Below are positions 24,175-31,498 of a stretch of 51,201 nt of DNA, in pieces (within the stretch, counting starts at the first letter, position 1; each line of letters opens with the position of its first letter). Source of the stretch: Clostridia bacterium. Its GTDB lineage: Bacteria > Bacillota > Clostridia > Oscillospirales > CAG-382. The stretch is from the NCBI GenBank assembly GCA_017625615.1, contig JAGAKP010000022.1, positions 1-51,201 of the forward strand. The letters are read 5' to 3'. The notes under the pieces are model-generated. The model was given only the letters and a program-made list of their open reading frames with translations, had not been told where the DNA came from and made no database searches. The position numbers were made by a program, and so were the translations under genes.

Positions 24175-24912
24175 ATGAAGGCTTTAATACTTGCAGGCGG
24201 AAAGGGAAAACGTCTGGGCAGCGATATAACACATATTCCCAAGGTAATGAGAAAAGCAAACGGAAAGCCGTTGATACAGTACGTCCTTGATTATACCGAC
24301 CATATAAAGGTATCCGACAAGGTCATTCTCGTGGGATACGAAAAGCAGGTGGTGATGGATGCGTTCCCCCAATACCCCTTCGCCGTTCAGGCAGAGCAAA
24401 AGGGAACGGGCCACGCGGTTATGTGCGCCGCAGACCATTTTAAGGGATACGAGGGAAATATTCTCGTAATAAACGGCGATATGCCCCTTCTCCGCAAGGA
24501 AAGCGTGCTGGCGCTTGAAAAGGCACACGCGGAAAGCGGAAACGCCTGCACCATACTCTCCTTCGTTATAAAGGGGGATATCCCTCCCTTCGGTCACATC
24601 ACCCGCGACGAAAAGGGTAACGTAACGGGAATAGTTGAGCACAAGGACGCAACCGACGAGCAAAAGCAGATACGTGAGCTTAACGGCGGAATATATATGT
24701 TTGACAGCGTTTCGCTCTTCGACACCCTCTCACGCATAACTCCCAGCCCCGTAACGGGTGAATATTACCTCACCGACGTGCCCAAGCTGATGATAAAAAG
24801 CGGGCTTAAGGTGGACGCATTTATCCTTGAGGACGAAAAGGAGCTTGCGGGAGTAAATACCGAGGAAGACCTTGAAGAAGTGGAAAGAATACTTAAAACG
24901 AGGAACGAGTAA
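24175..24912 (+). CDS. GlmU-like sugar-phosphate nucleotidyltransferase
   Basis: 245 residues, one nucleotidyltransferase domain. LAGGKGKRLGSD is the nucleotide loop, IPKVMRKANGKPLIQYVLD follows, then AEQKGTGHAVMCAADHF (the uridine-binding QxGTGHA motif of GlmU-type enzymes), INGDMPLL (metal Asp) and ELNGGIYMF. GlmU's C-terminal left-handed helix acetyltransferase is absent, so a stand-alone UDP-HexNAc or related pyrophosphorylase is likely; the sugar cannot be fixed. It ends in KTRNE, whose last codons and stop (ACGAGGAACGAGTAA) are heptamer sequence. Confidence 0.88.
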   Translation: MKALILAGGKGKRLGSDITHIPKVMRKANGKPLIQYVLDYTDHIKVSDKVILVGYEKQVVMDAFPQYPFAVQAEQKGTGHAVMCAADHFKGYEGNILVINGDMPLLRKESVLALEKAHAESGNACTILSFVIKGDIPPFGHITRDEKGNVTGIVEHKDATDEQKQIRELNGGIYMFDSVSLFDTLSRITPSPVTGEYYLTDVPKLMIKSGLKVDAFILEDEKELAGVNTEEDLEEVERILKTRNE

Positions 24913-25046
24913 CCCACCCCACAAAACCGCAGGTTTTGCGGGGACCCCGGAACGATGAACGAGGAATTATGGTTGCTTTTTGCACGGCGGTGCAAAAAGC
25001 TTCCATACCTTTTAACTTTTCACTTTTCACTCTTAACTTTTACCTT
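24897..25046. repeat. Heptamer-hairpin island 10 with H40
   Basis: Heptamers supply the upstream stop. H40 CCACCCC-A-CAAAACC/GGTTTTG-CGGGG-ACCCCGG (24914-24950), ACGATGA heptamers, ATTATGGTT, class I hairpin GCTTTTTGCAC-GGCG-GTGCAAAAAGC (24975-25000, identical to island 7), CTTCCATACC, TTMACTY heptamers. Confidence 0.85.
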
Positions 25047-25049
25047 ATC

Positions 25050-25079
25050 AAAAAGGGCAGTCATCGACTGCCCTTTTTT
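25050..25079 (-). terminator. Terminator overlapping the S-component stop
   Basis: AAAAGGGCAGTC-ATC-GACTGCCCTTTT. On the minus strand the stop codon of the membrane protein lies inside the stem. Confidence 0.85.
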
Positions 25080-25612
25080 GCGTATATTTTTTCCAATCTG
25101 AAAAGCAGCAGAGCGAAGGGCGGGACTAAAAATCCCGCGGCGAAATTGCCGATACCGTGGTAGATATCAAACAAAAATCCCGTGCCGATCCAAGCGACGG
25201 TCTGCTGCAGGTCGTAGCCGTAGAGAAGCGCCTGCCCCGGTGCGTACAGCACCCCGAAGAGTACGCCGAAAAGCCCGTTTACGGCGGGGCACACCACGTA
25301 CGCCCACTTGCTTTCAAAAAGTCTTTTGGGAAGCAGCATAGATACTGCCCAGAGTATTGTCCAAACGTAAAGGTACGGTACCCACCACGTCCCGAATCCG
25401 TCGAAGACACCGCAAAGAAACACGAATACGTATATGGGCACCAGCGCGTATGCGCGGTACACCGCCGTAAACGCCATTATAAAAAATCCGATAAGATGTA
25501 TGTTGGGAAGTCCCTGCATCGCCCATTTGGTGGCGTACATCATTCCGCCCAGAATGGGAAACAGCACCAGATAAAAAAGATATTTGAAGCTATTTCGCCG
25601 CGACAAGCCCAT
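25061..25612 (-). CDS. ECF transporter S-component-like membrane protein (probably corrinoid)
   Basis: 183 residues with six predicted helices: YLFYLVLFPILGGMMYATKW, IHLIGFFIMAFTAVYRAYALVPI, YVFVFLCGVFDGFGTWWVPYL, YVWTILWAVSMLLP, AYVVCPAVNGLFGVLFGVLYAPGQAL and a final FLFDIYHGIGNFAAGFLVPPFALLLF. The size and the PN-x-HL...Y-R-Y start with the GIGN-AAG end are typical of ECF substrate-binding S subunits, which use a shared energising module encoded elsewhere. It overlaps the end of the DUF4430 lipoprotein gene by 23 bases, and both lie behind a cobalamin riboswitch. Cobalamin or a precursor is therefore the likely cargo; this comes from context, not from residues. Confidence 0.8.
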   Translation of the reverse strand: MGLSRRNSFKYLFYLVLFPILGGMMYATKWAMQGLPNIHLIGFFIMAFTAVYRAYALVPIYVFVFLCGVFDGFGTWWVPYLYVWTILWAVSMLLPKRLFESKWAYVVCPAVNGLFGVLFGVLYAPGQALLYGYDLQQTVAWIGTGFLFDIYHGIGNFAAGFLVPPFALLLFRLEKIYAKKGSR

Positions 25613-26003
25613 ATTCGCCGCCGTCCTGCAGAGTTATTCCGTCCACACCCGTCATGGCGATTTTTCCATTTTCGGTTACAGACCAGTACATTCCGTGAGT
25701 TTCGTAAACCAAGGTCATTCCGTTTACCTCGGTGATATAAAGTCCGTAATCGCCCGTTTCGCCGTCGATAAGCTCAAGGTCGGTCAGTGCTTCGCCAAGG
25801 GTCTCTTTGTCTGTGGAAATCGTAAATTTAACGGTTTTTTCCTCTGCCGTGACGGCAAGAGTAAAGGTGGTATCTCCCTCGCCGAGAACGGTATCCTCGG
25901 TGTAGGTTGCGTCCGCCCACAAGCCCGTGGGGGAAGTCTTGCAGGACGCAAAAGAGAGTATGACAAGAACTGCCATAAGGGTTAAAAGAATTGATTTTTT
26001 CAT
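25590..26003 (-). CDS. DUF4430 lipoprotein, likely corrinoid-binding
   Basis: 137 residues. Lipoprotein signal with lipobox SFASC (Cys21). The mature part is one DUF4430 domain, related to the C-terminal domain of transcobalamin: FTISTDKETLGEALTDLELIDGE, YGLYITEVNG, MYWSVTENGKIAMTGVDGITLQDGGEYG. Start ATG 26003 has AAGGAG upstream. With a cobalamin riboswitch in its leader and an S component directly downstream, it probably captures corrinoids at the cell surface for uptake. The domain alone does not prove ligand identity. Confidence 0.88.
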   Translation of the reverse strand: MKKSILLTLMAVLVILSFASCKTSPTGLWADATYTEDTVLGEGDTTFTLAVTAEEKTVKFTISTDKETLGEALTDLELIDGETGDYGLYITEVNGMTLVYETHGMYWSVTENGKIAMTGVDGITLQDGGEYGLVAAK

Positions 26004-26094
26004 TGTTTTTTCTCCTTAAAAAATATGTTTTTTGGGGTGAGGAGAAAAATCGTTCGTCCCTTCCGTATATTTCGGGTATATACGTTGCCCAAGA

Positions 26095-26245
26095 GAACGC
26101 ACGCGTTTTACGAAAAGTAAAGTATTCCGGCTTTCACGGCAATGGCTGTTGCGTATGGATTTACACCATGCTTTCCTTTACGGCGGAAAGGGCTTTTCCA
26201 CTACCTCTTCCGCCACGGGAAAAACCCGTTTTCCGCTTTTTTCTG
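26095..26245 (-). ncRNA. Cobalamin riboswitch
   Basis: Minus-strand leader of the DUF4430 gene. It carries the class hallmarks: GGTGTAAATCC (26167-26157) after a GGAAAGCAT, the B12-box-like GCCATTGCCGTGA (26146-26134), and the 3' GCCGGAATACTTT (26131-26119). A GGCGGAA/TTCCGCC stem lies at the 5' side. Downstream, a CGTATAT/ATATACG hairpin precedes the ribosome site. No T-run follows it, so control at translation initiation is more likely than termination. Binding of adenosylcobalamin or another corrinoid should lower expression of the uptake genes. Confidence 0.82.
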
Positions 26246-26256
26246 TGGATGGGGTA

Positions 26257-26285
26257 ATTATACAACGAAAAAATATTAAAAGCAA
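26257..26285 (-). promoter_or_regulatory. Promoter of the corrinoid uptake operon
   Basis: Minus strand TTGCTT (26285-26280), 17-base spacer, perfect TATAAT (26262-26257). It lies just upstream of the riboswitch 5' end. Confidence 0.65.
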
Positions 26286-26297
26286 TAATAATTTCGT

Positions 26298-27236
26298 TTA
26301 TTTGAATACTTTTACACAATGCTCCTTTATAAAGCTTACCGTTTCTCCGCCGTCTCTTCCCTCGTAATACAAGACCAAAAGCCTTTTGAATTCGGCAACC
26401 CTTTCTTCGGGTATAACGAGAATTCCGCCGCCGTGGGAAACGAGATAATGATTTGCAAATATTACGGAGGCTCGCTTGTTTCCGTCGTTGAATATCTGCG
26501 CCTTCATACAGTACAAGCACAATTCCGCGGCGATATCGACAGGGGGCGCATCTTTAGCCAGAATGGAATCTATATTTTCCTTCACCACCGTTTCTATGGG
26601 AAGAGGCGGAACGTAGCTCGTTCCGCCGATGGTAACGGGCACTCCGCGTAGTCTGCCGCCGTTCGTATAAAAGCCTTCGTTTACCAGCGCCGCAATATGG
26701 CTGAGTATGGACAGACCCGAGGGAAACAGCAATACGTTTTTATCCAGAATAAACTCCCAAGCGTGCTTCAGGTTTAAAATCTTTTGCACGTCGGACGCCT
26801 TCATTCCGTTGACGGTGCCGTTTTCCACGATATCCTCGGTCTGCGGAAAGGTGGTAGCCACGCCCTCCAGTACAGCCTGCTCGTATATACAGCTTTTCAT
26901 ATTAGCTCTCGCAAAATCAAGGTTAAGCATCACCTCGGGTGAAAGCTCTTCTTCGGAAAAACCGCATAAAGCAAGCTCTTTTTCTATTTTGCGTATGCCC
27001 TTTTTTATTTCACGCCCTTCTCTTGCGTTGCGTAAAAGAAGCTGATACAGCTCGTCGGAATATACGTCCACGTACTCGGAGGCGAGGCGGGATCCCATGC
27101 GCTTGCGGACGTATATATATTTTTTCTCGCCCTGCTCTTTTATTTCGGGAGTGCCGTCGTAGGGCAACAGCTTAAGCCGCGCCTGCAGATCGGCTTTTTG
27201 CTGTAAAAGCTCTTGTATTTTTGTGTAGCCGCTCAT
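26298..27236 (-). CDS. Fic/DOC family protein with altered active-site His
   Basis: 312 residues. The N-terminal part (about 1-95) is helical and charged. Then a segment MKSCIYEQAVLEGVATT resembles the inhibitory (S/T)xxxE(G/N) helix of class II Fic proteins. The core motif near residue 255 reads QIFNDGNKR where the family consensus is HPFxDGN(G/K)R: the catalytic His is Gln, while Phe, Asp, Gly, Asn and Arg remain. Canonical Fic proteins transfer AMP or related groups to hydroxyls, so this one may be inactive in the usual reaction or use another chemistry. The start at 27236 (MSGYTKIQELL) follows AAAGGAG; a longer frame runs into the operator. It is transcribed from a promoter with symmetric operators. 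Confidence 0.82.
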   Translation of the reverse strand: MSGYTKIQELLQQKADLQARLKLLPYDGTPEIKEQGEKKYIYVRKRMGSRLASEYVDVYSDELYQLLLRNAREGREIKKGIRKIEKELALCGFSEEELSPEVMLNLDFARANMKSCIYEQAVLEGVATTFPQTEDIVENGTVNGMKASDVQKILNLKHAWEFILDKNVLLFPSGLSILSHIAALVNEGFYTNGGRLRGVPVTIGGTSYVPPLPIETVVKENIDSILAKDAPPVDIAAELCLYCMKAQIFNDGNKRASVIFANHYLVSHGGGILVIPEERVAEFKRLLVLYYEGRDGGETVSFIKEHCVKVFK

Positions 27237-27248
27237 ATAAAACTCCTT

Positions 27249-27348
27249 TATAGGGAACTTTTGTCTGTTTATTCTAACATATTGTTCCCTATATTTCAAT
27301 AGTTATAGGGAACTTTTTAACATTTTTTACAACAAAATGTTCCCTATA
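27249..27348 (-). promoter_or_regulatory. Fic promoter with four TATAGGGAAC operator sites
   Basis: Four perfect copies of TATAGGGAAC in alternating orientation: 27249-27258, 27284-27293 (inverted), 27304-27313 and 27339-27348 (inverted). They form two inverted repeats, each with 35 bases between site starts. On the minus strand the promoter is TTGAAA (27299-27294), 17 bases, TAGAAT (27276-27271), so one site fills most of the -35/-10 spacer and another lies beside the ribosome site. This is a textbook repressor layout. The regulator is not evident; the Fic protein itself is one candidate. Confidence 0.8.
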
Positions 27349-27413
27349 TTCCTTTTTCACCCACCTCGTAAAAGCAAGCATTATAATATATTGTAACAAA
27401 TTTTAATTTTGTA

Positions 27414-27442
27414 TTGATAAATGGGAAAAAATAGAGTATAAT
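27414..27442 (+). promoter_or_regulatory. gpmI promoter
   Basis: TTGATA (27414-27419), 17-base spacer, TATAAT (27437-27442). A complete repeat island lies between this promoter and the gpmI ribosome site. Confidence 0.75.
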
Positions 27443-27468
27443 TGTTAAAATAATGGAGTAGTACCACA

Positions 27469-27577
27469 AACGAGAAACGATGAACGATGAACGATGAATT
27501 ACGGAAACCTTTTTTCGCGGAAACCGCGAAAAAAGCTACCGAAATTTCTCGTTTCCCGTTTCCCGTTCCTCGTTAAG
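27469..27577. repeat. Heptamer-hairpin island 11 in the gpmI leader
   Basis: ACGATGA heptamers, ATTACGGAAA, class I hairpin CTTTTTTCGCGG-AAA-CCGCGAAAAAAG (27509-27535), CTACCGAA, then TTTCTCG/TTTCCCG/TTCCTCG heptamers. It ends 11 bases before AAGGAG of gpmI. Confidence 0.85.
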
Positions 27578-27592
27578 ATAAGGAGAATTGTT

Positions 27593-29209
27593 ATGTCTAA
27601 AATTAAAAGTCCTGTTATTACTATAGTTATGGACGGCGTAGGACTTTGTCCCCGCACGGAGGGCAACGCTGTTGCCGCCGCAGATACGCCCACTCTGGAT
27701 ATGCTTATGGCAAAATATCCCACCTTTTCTCTTAAGGCTCACGGCACCGCAGTGGGACTCCCCTCCGATGACGATATGGGCAACAGCGAGGTAGGCCACA
27801 ACGCACTCGGCGCAGGTCAGGTCTTCGCGCAGGGCGCAAAGCTGGTTTCCTACGCCATTGAAAGCGGCAAGCTTTTTGCAAGCGAAAGCTGGAAAAAGGT
27901 GGTTGCGCAGGTTGGCGAAAGTGGCTCCGTACACTTTATCGGCTTGTTTTCCGACGGTAACGTTCATTCCCACATAGATCACCTGAAGGCTCTTATCGAG
28001 CACGCAAAGGCAGACGGCGTGAAGAAGGTACGCGTACACGTGCTGCTTGACGGCCGCGACGTCGGCGAAACAAGCGCCCTTGAATACGTTGACCCCTTTG
28101 AGGCTTGGCTTAAGGACCTTTCCGACGCTTCCTTTGACGCACGCATAGCATCCGGCGGCGGTAGAATGGTTATTACCATGGACAGATACGAAGCAAACTG
28201 GTCTATGGTAGAAAAGGGCTGGAAGACCCACGTGCTCGGCGAGGGCAGATATTTTGCATCCGCTCACGAAGCAGTGGTAACCTACCGCAACGAAACCGGC
28301 AAGATCGACCAGGATCTGCCTCCCTTCGTTATCGCAGAGGACGGCAAGCCCGTTGGTACCGTTGAGGACGGCGACAGCGTAGTATTCTTTAACTTCCGCG
28401 GCGACAGAGCTATCGAGATCTCCAAAGCCTTTGACGATAAGGATTTCGACAAGTTCGACCGAGTACGTGTTCCCGACGTGGTTTACGCAGGCATGCTTGA
28501 GTACGACGGAGACGCTCACGTGCCCTCTATGTACCTCGTATCCCCTCCCGAAATTTCAAATACCATGGGTGAATACCTTGCTTCTCTGGGCGTTAACCAG
28601 TACGCGCTGAGCGAAACTCAGAAATACGGCCACGTAACCTATTTCTGGAACGGAAACAGAAGCGGTAAGTTTAACGAAGAATTGGAAACCTACGTTGAGG
28701 TCCCCTCCGACGTGGTTCCCTTTGAGCAGCGCCCCTGGATGAAGTGTGCGGAAATAACCGACCTGCTTATCGAGGCTATCGAAAGCGGCAAGTACGGTTA
28801 TCTGCGCGTAAACTTCCCCAACGGCGATATGGTTGGACACACCGGCTCCTTTGCCGCAACCAAAATTTCTATGGAAGCACTTGACCTCTGCCTTGCACGT
28901 ATACTCAAGGCTGTTGACAAGGCGGGCGCTGTAGCAATCATCACCGCCGACCACGGCAACGCCGACGAAATGTACGAATACAACAAAAAGAAGGGCGCAG
29001 TTTCTCTTAACGAGGACGGCACCCCCAAGGCAAAGACAAGCCATACGCTTAACCCCGTTCCCTGCATTATCTACGATAACACCGGCAGAAACGATTACGA
29101 ATGTGTAGAAGGTCAGTACGGCCTCGCAAACGTAGCCGCAACGGTTGTTACGCTGCTCGGATACGAGCCCAAAGATATGTGGGAAAAATCCATGATAAAA
29201 GTAAAGTAA
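27593..29209 (+). CDS. gpmI: 2,3-bisphosphoglycerate-independent phosphoglycerate mutase
   Basis: 538 residues, slightly longer than the usual 510. It interconverts 3- and 2-phosphoglycerate with two Mn ions. The metal/catalytic signature starts at ITIVMDGVGL, then DDDMGNSEVGHNALGAGQ with the phosphorylated Ser, VHSHIDHL, LLDGRDVGETSA, NFRGDRAIEISKAF, HGNADEMY and SHTLNPVPCIIY. All metal ligands appear present. AAGGAG lies before ATG 27593; an in-frame upstream Met lies inside the repeat island and is unlikely. An own promoter is predicted at 27414. The gene is a singleton followed by a palindrome region. Confidence 0.96.
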   Translation: MSKIKSPVITIVMDGVGLCPRTEGNAVAAADTPTLDMLMAKYPTFSLKAHGTAVGLPSDDDMGNSEVGHNALGAGQVFAQGAKLVSYAIESGKLFASESWKKVVAQVGESGSVHFIGLFSDGNVHSHIDHLKALIEHAKADGVKKVRVHVLLDGRDVGETSALEYVDPFEAWLKDLSDASFDARIASGGGRMVITMDRYEANWSMVEKGWKTHVLGEGRYFASAHEAVVTYRNETGKIDQDLPPFVIAEDGKPVGTVEDGDSVVFFNFRGDRAIEISKAFDDKDFDKFDRVRVPDVVYAGMLEYDGDAHVPSMYLVSPPEISNTMGEYLASLGVNQYALSETQKYGHVTYFWNGNRSGKFNEELETYVEVPSDVVPFEQRPWMKCAEITDLLIEAIESGKYGYLRVNFPNGDMVGHTGSFAATKISMEALDLCLARILKAVDKAGAVAIITADHGNADEMYEYNKKKGAVSLNEDGTPKAKTSHTLNPVPCIIYDNTGRNDYECVEGQYGLANVAATVVTLLGYEPKDMWEKSMIKVK

Positions 29210-29497
29210 CGAAAAACTACGATAAACAGTAATAAAAAAACGTGTTTTTTGGACGCGAAGCATTTGGATGCAGAAGGAATTTTTAGGAGTGGGGAGCTGT
29301 AGTATTCTACTGCCCCCCGACTAAAAATTTCTACAAAAACGCAAATAATAAATTTTGAGGAAATCCTGTAAGGATTTCTACCTCTGAACCGTGAAAAACG
29401 GGACGTCGAGGACGCCGTCCCCTACGGTTTGTGCGTAGCCCTTTGCGGGCGTGCGTTTTTGGGTCTGCGCCGAATGAACGCGTCCCGAGGATAATAC
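29210..29497. repeat. Intergenic palindromes after gpmI
   Basis: A long stem-loop AATTTTTAG (29278-29286) with CTAAAAATT (29321-29329) encloses GGGG/CCCC and GTAG/CTAC pairs. It is followed by GAAATCC/GGATTTC and a CGTAGGGG palindrome in reverse orientation (29400-29427). No gene is visible. The first stem may end gpmI transcripts although it lacks a T-run. Confidence 0.6.
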
Positions 29498-30220
29498 ATG
29501 ATTATATCTTACATCCAATCTTACCTTGCCGGTGCCGACATCGTCGACATCGTAATATTCGCCGCGCTGACGGTGATGTCACTGCTGCTGTCCCTGACGG
29601 TGCACGAATGTGCCCACGGCTGGATGGCACACAAATGCGGTGACGATACCGCCTATATGAACGGCAGAGTTACCCTTAACCCCATCGCTCATCTTGACCC
29701 GATGGGTGCACTTTCCATGCTCTTTATAGGCTACGGCTGGGCAAAGGCAGTACCCGTAAACTTCAGAAACCTGCGCAAGCCCAGAAGGGATATTGCCCTC
29801 GTTTCCCTTGCGGGACCCGTTTCCAACCTTATACTTGCACTTATCTTTACCACCCTTTACACTGCGGCGCAGATGTTTTTGCCCGCAAACACCTTTACCA
29901 CCATACTTTTTGCGGCCTTTTATCTTACCGCTACCCTTAACGTAGGTCTTGCGGTGTTTAACCTCATTCCCCTGCCTCCCCTTGACGGAAGCAAGGTGCT
30001 TGCGTGCCTGCTCCCTCCCACCACGGCGGCAAAATATCTTATGTGGGAAAGATACTTTTATATAGTTATGCTGGTTCTGGTGCTTGGACGGAATATACCC
30101 GTGGTTGAAACTATCGTGGGATATATCTGGGCGCCCATAGATTTTATACGCGAAGCAATTATAGGCTTGTTTGCCACACCCTTCTATATTCTCTGGAGCT
30201 TGATAAAGGGACTTTTCTGA
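29498..30220 (+). CDS. M50 site-2 protease family protein
   Basis: 240 residues, polytopic zinc metalloprotease of the type found upstream of scpAB in Firmicutes. HECAHG (zinc ligands and Glu) is in the first helix region after LTVMSLLLSLTV. NPIAHLDPMGALSMLFIGYGWAKAVPVNFRN, the conserved LVSLAGPVSNLILAL and the second motif FNLIPLPPLDGSKVL (third ligand Asp) follow. It probably cleaves membrane-embedded substrates; the target is unknown. ATG 29498 has GAGG seven bases before. It ends one base before scpA, so the three genes form an operon. Confidence 0.92.
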   Translation: MIISYIQSYLAGADIVDIVIFAALTVMSLLLSLTVHECAHGWMAHKCGDDTAYMNGRVTLNPIAHLDPMGALSMLFIGYGWAKAVPVNFRNLRKPRRDIALVSLAGPVSNLILALIFTTLYTAAQMFLPANTFTTILFAAFYLTATLNVGLAVFNLIPLPPLDGSKVLACLLPPTTAAKYLMWERYFYIVMLVLVLGRNIPVVETIVGYIWAPIDFIREAIIGLFATPFYILWSLIKGLF

Positions 30221-30221
30221 T

Positions 30222-30935
30222 ATGGAAGAAAAAATAGTTAAAATAGAGCAGTACGAGGGACCACTCGACCTGCTTCTGGCGCTTATCCAAAAGCACAAGA
30301 TAGATATACTCGATATTCCCATAGCGCAGATATGCGAGCAGTATATCCAATATATCGAAACTCTCCGCGAGCATCAGATGGAGGTTACGGGTGATTTTAT
30401 AGTAATGGGCGCAACCCTTATGCTTATAAAATCCCGTATGCTTCTCCCCCGCGAGGAGGGCGAGGTGGACCCCCGACAGGTGCTTGTGGACGCACTGCTT
30501 GAGCATCGCAAGGCAGAGCTGGCGGCGGTGCTTCTGAAGGACCGCGCCGAGGAATTTTACGACCGCTTCACCCGTGAGCCCGAGGAATTGCCTGCAGGCA
30601 GTTATTCCCGTCTTCACCCCGTTTCCCTTTTGGTGGAGGCGTTTATACGGATGGAAAGCCGTATTCCCGAGGAGGGAGCAAACAAAACTCCCGCCTTGTT
30701 TGAAAAGCTTGAAAACGAGCGGTACTTTACCGTTGACGAAAAGGTACTGCACATATCAAAACGCCTTGCCCGCATAAAAAGATGCGCCTTTACCGTGCTT
30801 TTTGACGATTGCGGCGGCAGAGGCGAAATTATCGCCACCTTCCTTGCGCTGCTTGAAATGGTGCGCGACGGCTCTGTGAGCGTTGAGGGTAACGGCGACA
30901 ACGTATATATACAAATCGTGGGGGAGGAGGAATAA
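30222..30935 (+). CDS. scpA: Segregation and condensation protein A
   Basis: 237 residues. Kleisin subunit linking SMC heads in chromosome condensation. N-terminal YEGPLDLLLALIQKHKIDILDIPIAQI is the standard signature; a long acidic middle and a C-terminal winged helix (TVLFDDCGGRGEIIATFLALLEMVRDGSVSV) follow. The start follows the M50 stop by one base. Four bases separate its stop from scpB, the conserved pair. Confidence 0.95.
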   Translation: MEEKIVKIEQYEGPLDLLLALIQKHKIDILDIPIAQICEQYIQYIETLREHQMEVTGDFIVMGATLMLIKSRMLLPREEGEVDPRQVLVDALLEHRKAELAAVLLKDRAEEFYDRFTREPEELPAGSYSRLHPVSLLVEAFIRMESRIPEEGANKTPALFEKLENERYFTVDEKVLHISKRLARIKRCAFTVLFDDCGGRGEIIATFLALLEMVRDGSVSVEGNGDNVYIQIVGEEE

Positions 30936-30939
30936 ATAA

Positions 30940-31497
30940 ATGAATATATCCGAAATTTCCGCGGCTCTGGAGGCAGTGCTCTTTGCCTGCGGATCTCCCG
31001 TGCAAAAGGAACGGCTTACCGAGCTGTTCGACCTTACGGGAGAGGAGCTTACCGAAGCGGCTGAAAGCTTACGGGAAAGATTAAACTCCCCCGAAAGCGG
31101 TATACAGCTTATCTTTCTTGACGGAGCGTACCAGCTCTGCACAAAAAGCTGTATGGCGGACCCCGTGAGAAAAGCACTTGAAATGAAGAAGACTCCGCCC
31201 CTTTCAAAAGCGTCCCTTGAGGTGCTGGCGATAGTGGCGTACAATCAGCCCGTGACCAGGTCATTTATCGAAACCGTCCGCGGTGTGGATTCGTCCTACG
31301 TGGTGGGCTCACTTATGGATAAGGGGCTTATCTGCGAAAAGGGCGTGCTGGACGCTCCCGGAAGACCTACGCTTCTCGGCACGGGCGAAAACTTCCTGCG
31401 CTGCTTTGGTCTGGAAAGCCTTGACGAACTGCCCGATACGGGCGTGCTTATGGCGGAAAGCGAAACGGTGGGAAGCCTCATTCCGGAGGACGAATAG
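30940..31497 (+). CDS. scpB: Segregation and condensation protein B
   Basis: 185 residues. Two winged-helix domains: MNISEISAALEAVLFACGSPV at the start and SKASLEVLAIVAYNQPVTRSFIETVRGVDSS in the second, with GRPTLLGTGENFLRCFGLESLDELP at the end. It binds ScpA and completes the SMC-ScpAB complex. GGAGGAAT lies upstream. The DUF2953 gene starts at a GTG two bases after its stop. Confidence 0.95.
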   Translation: MNISEISAALEAVLFACGSPVQKERLTELFDLTGEELTEAAESLRERLNSPESGIQLIFLDGAYQLCTKSCMADPVRKALEMKKTPPLSKASLEVLAIVAYNQPVTRSFIETVRGVDSSYVVGSLMDKGLICEKGVLDAPGRPTLLGTGENFLRCFGLESLDELPDTGVLMAESETVGSLIPEDE

Positions 31498-31498
31498 T

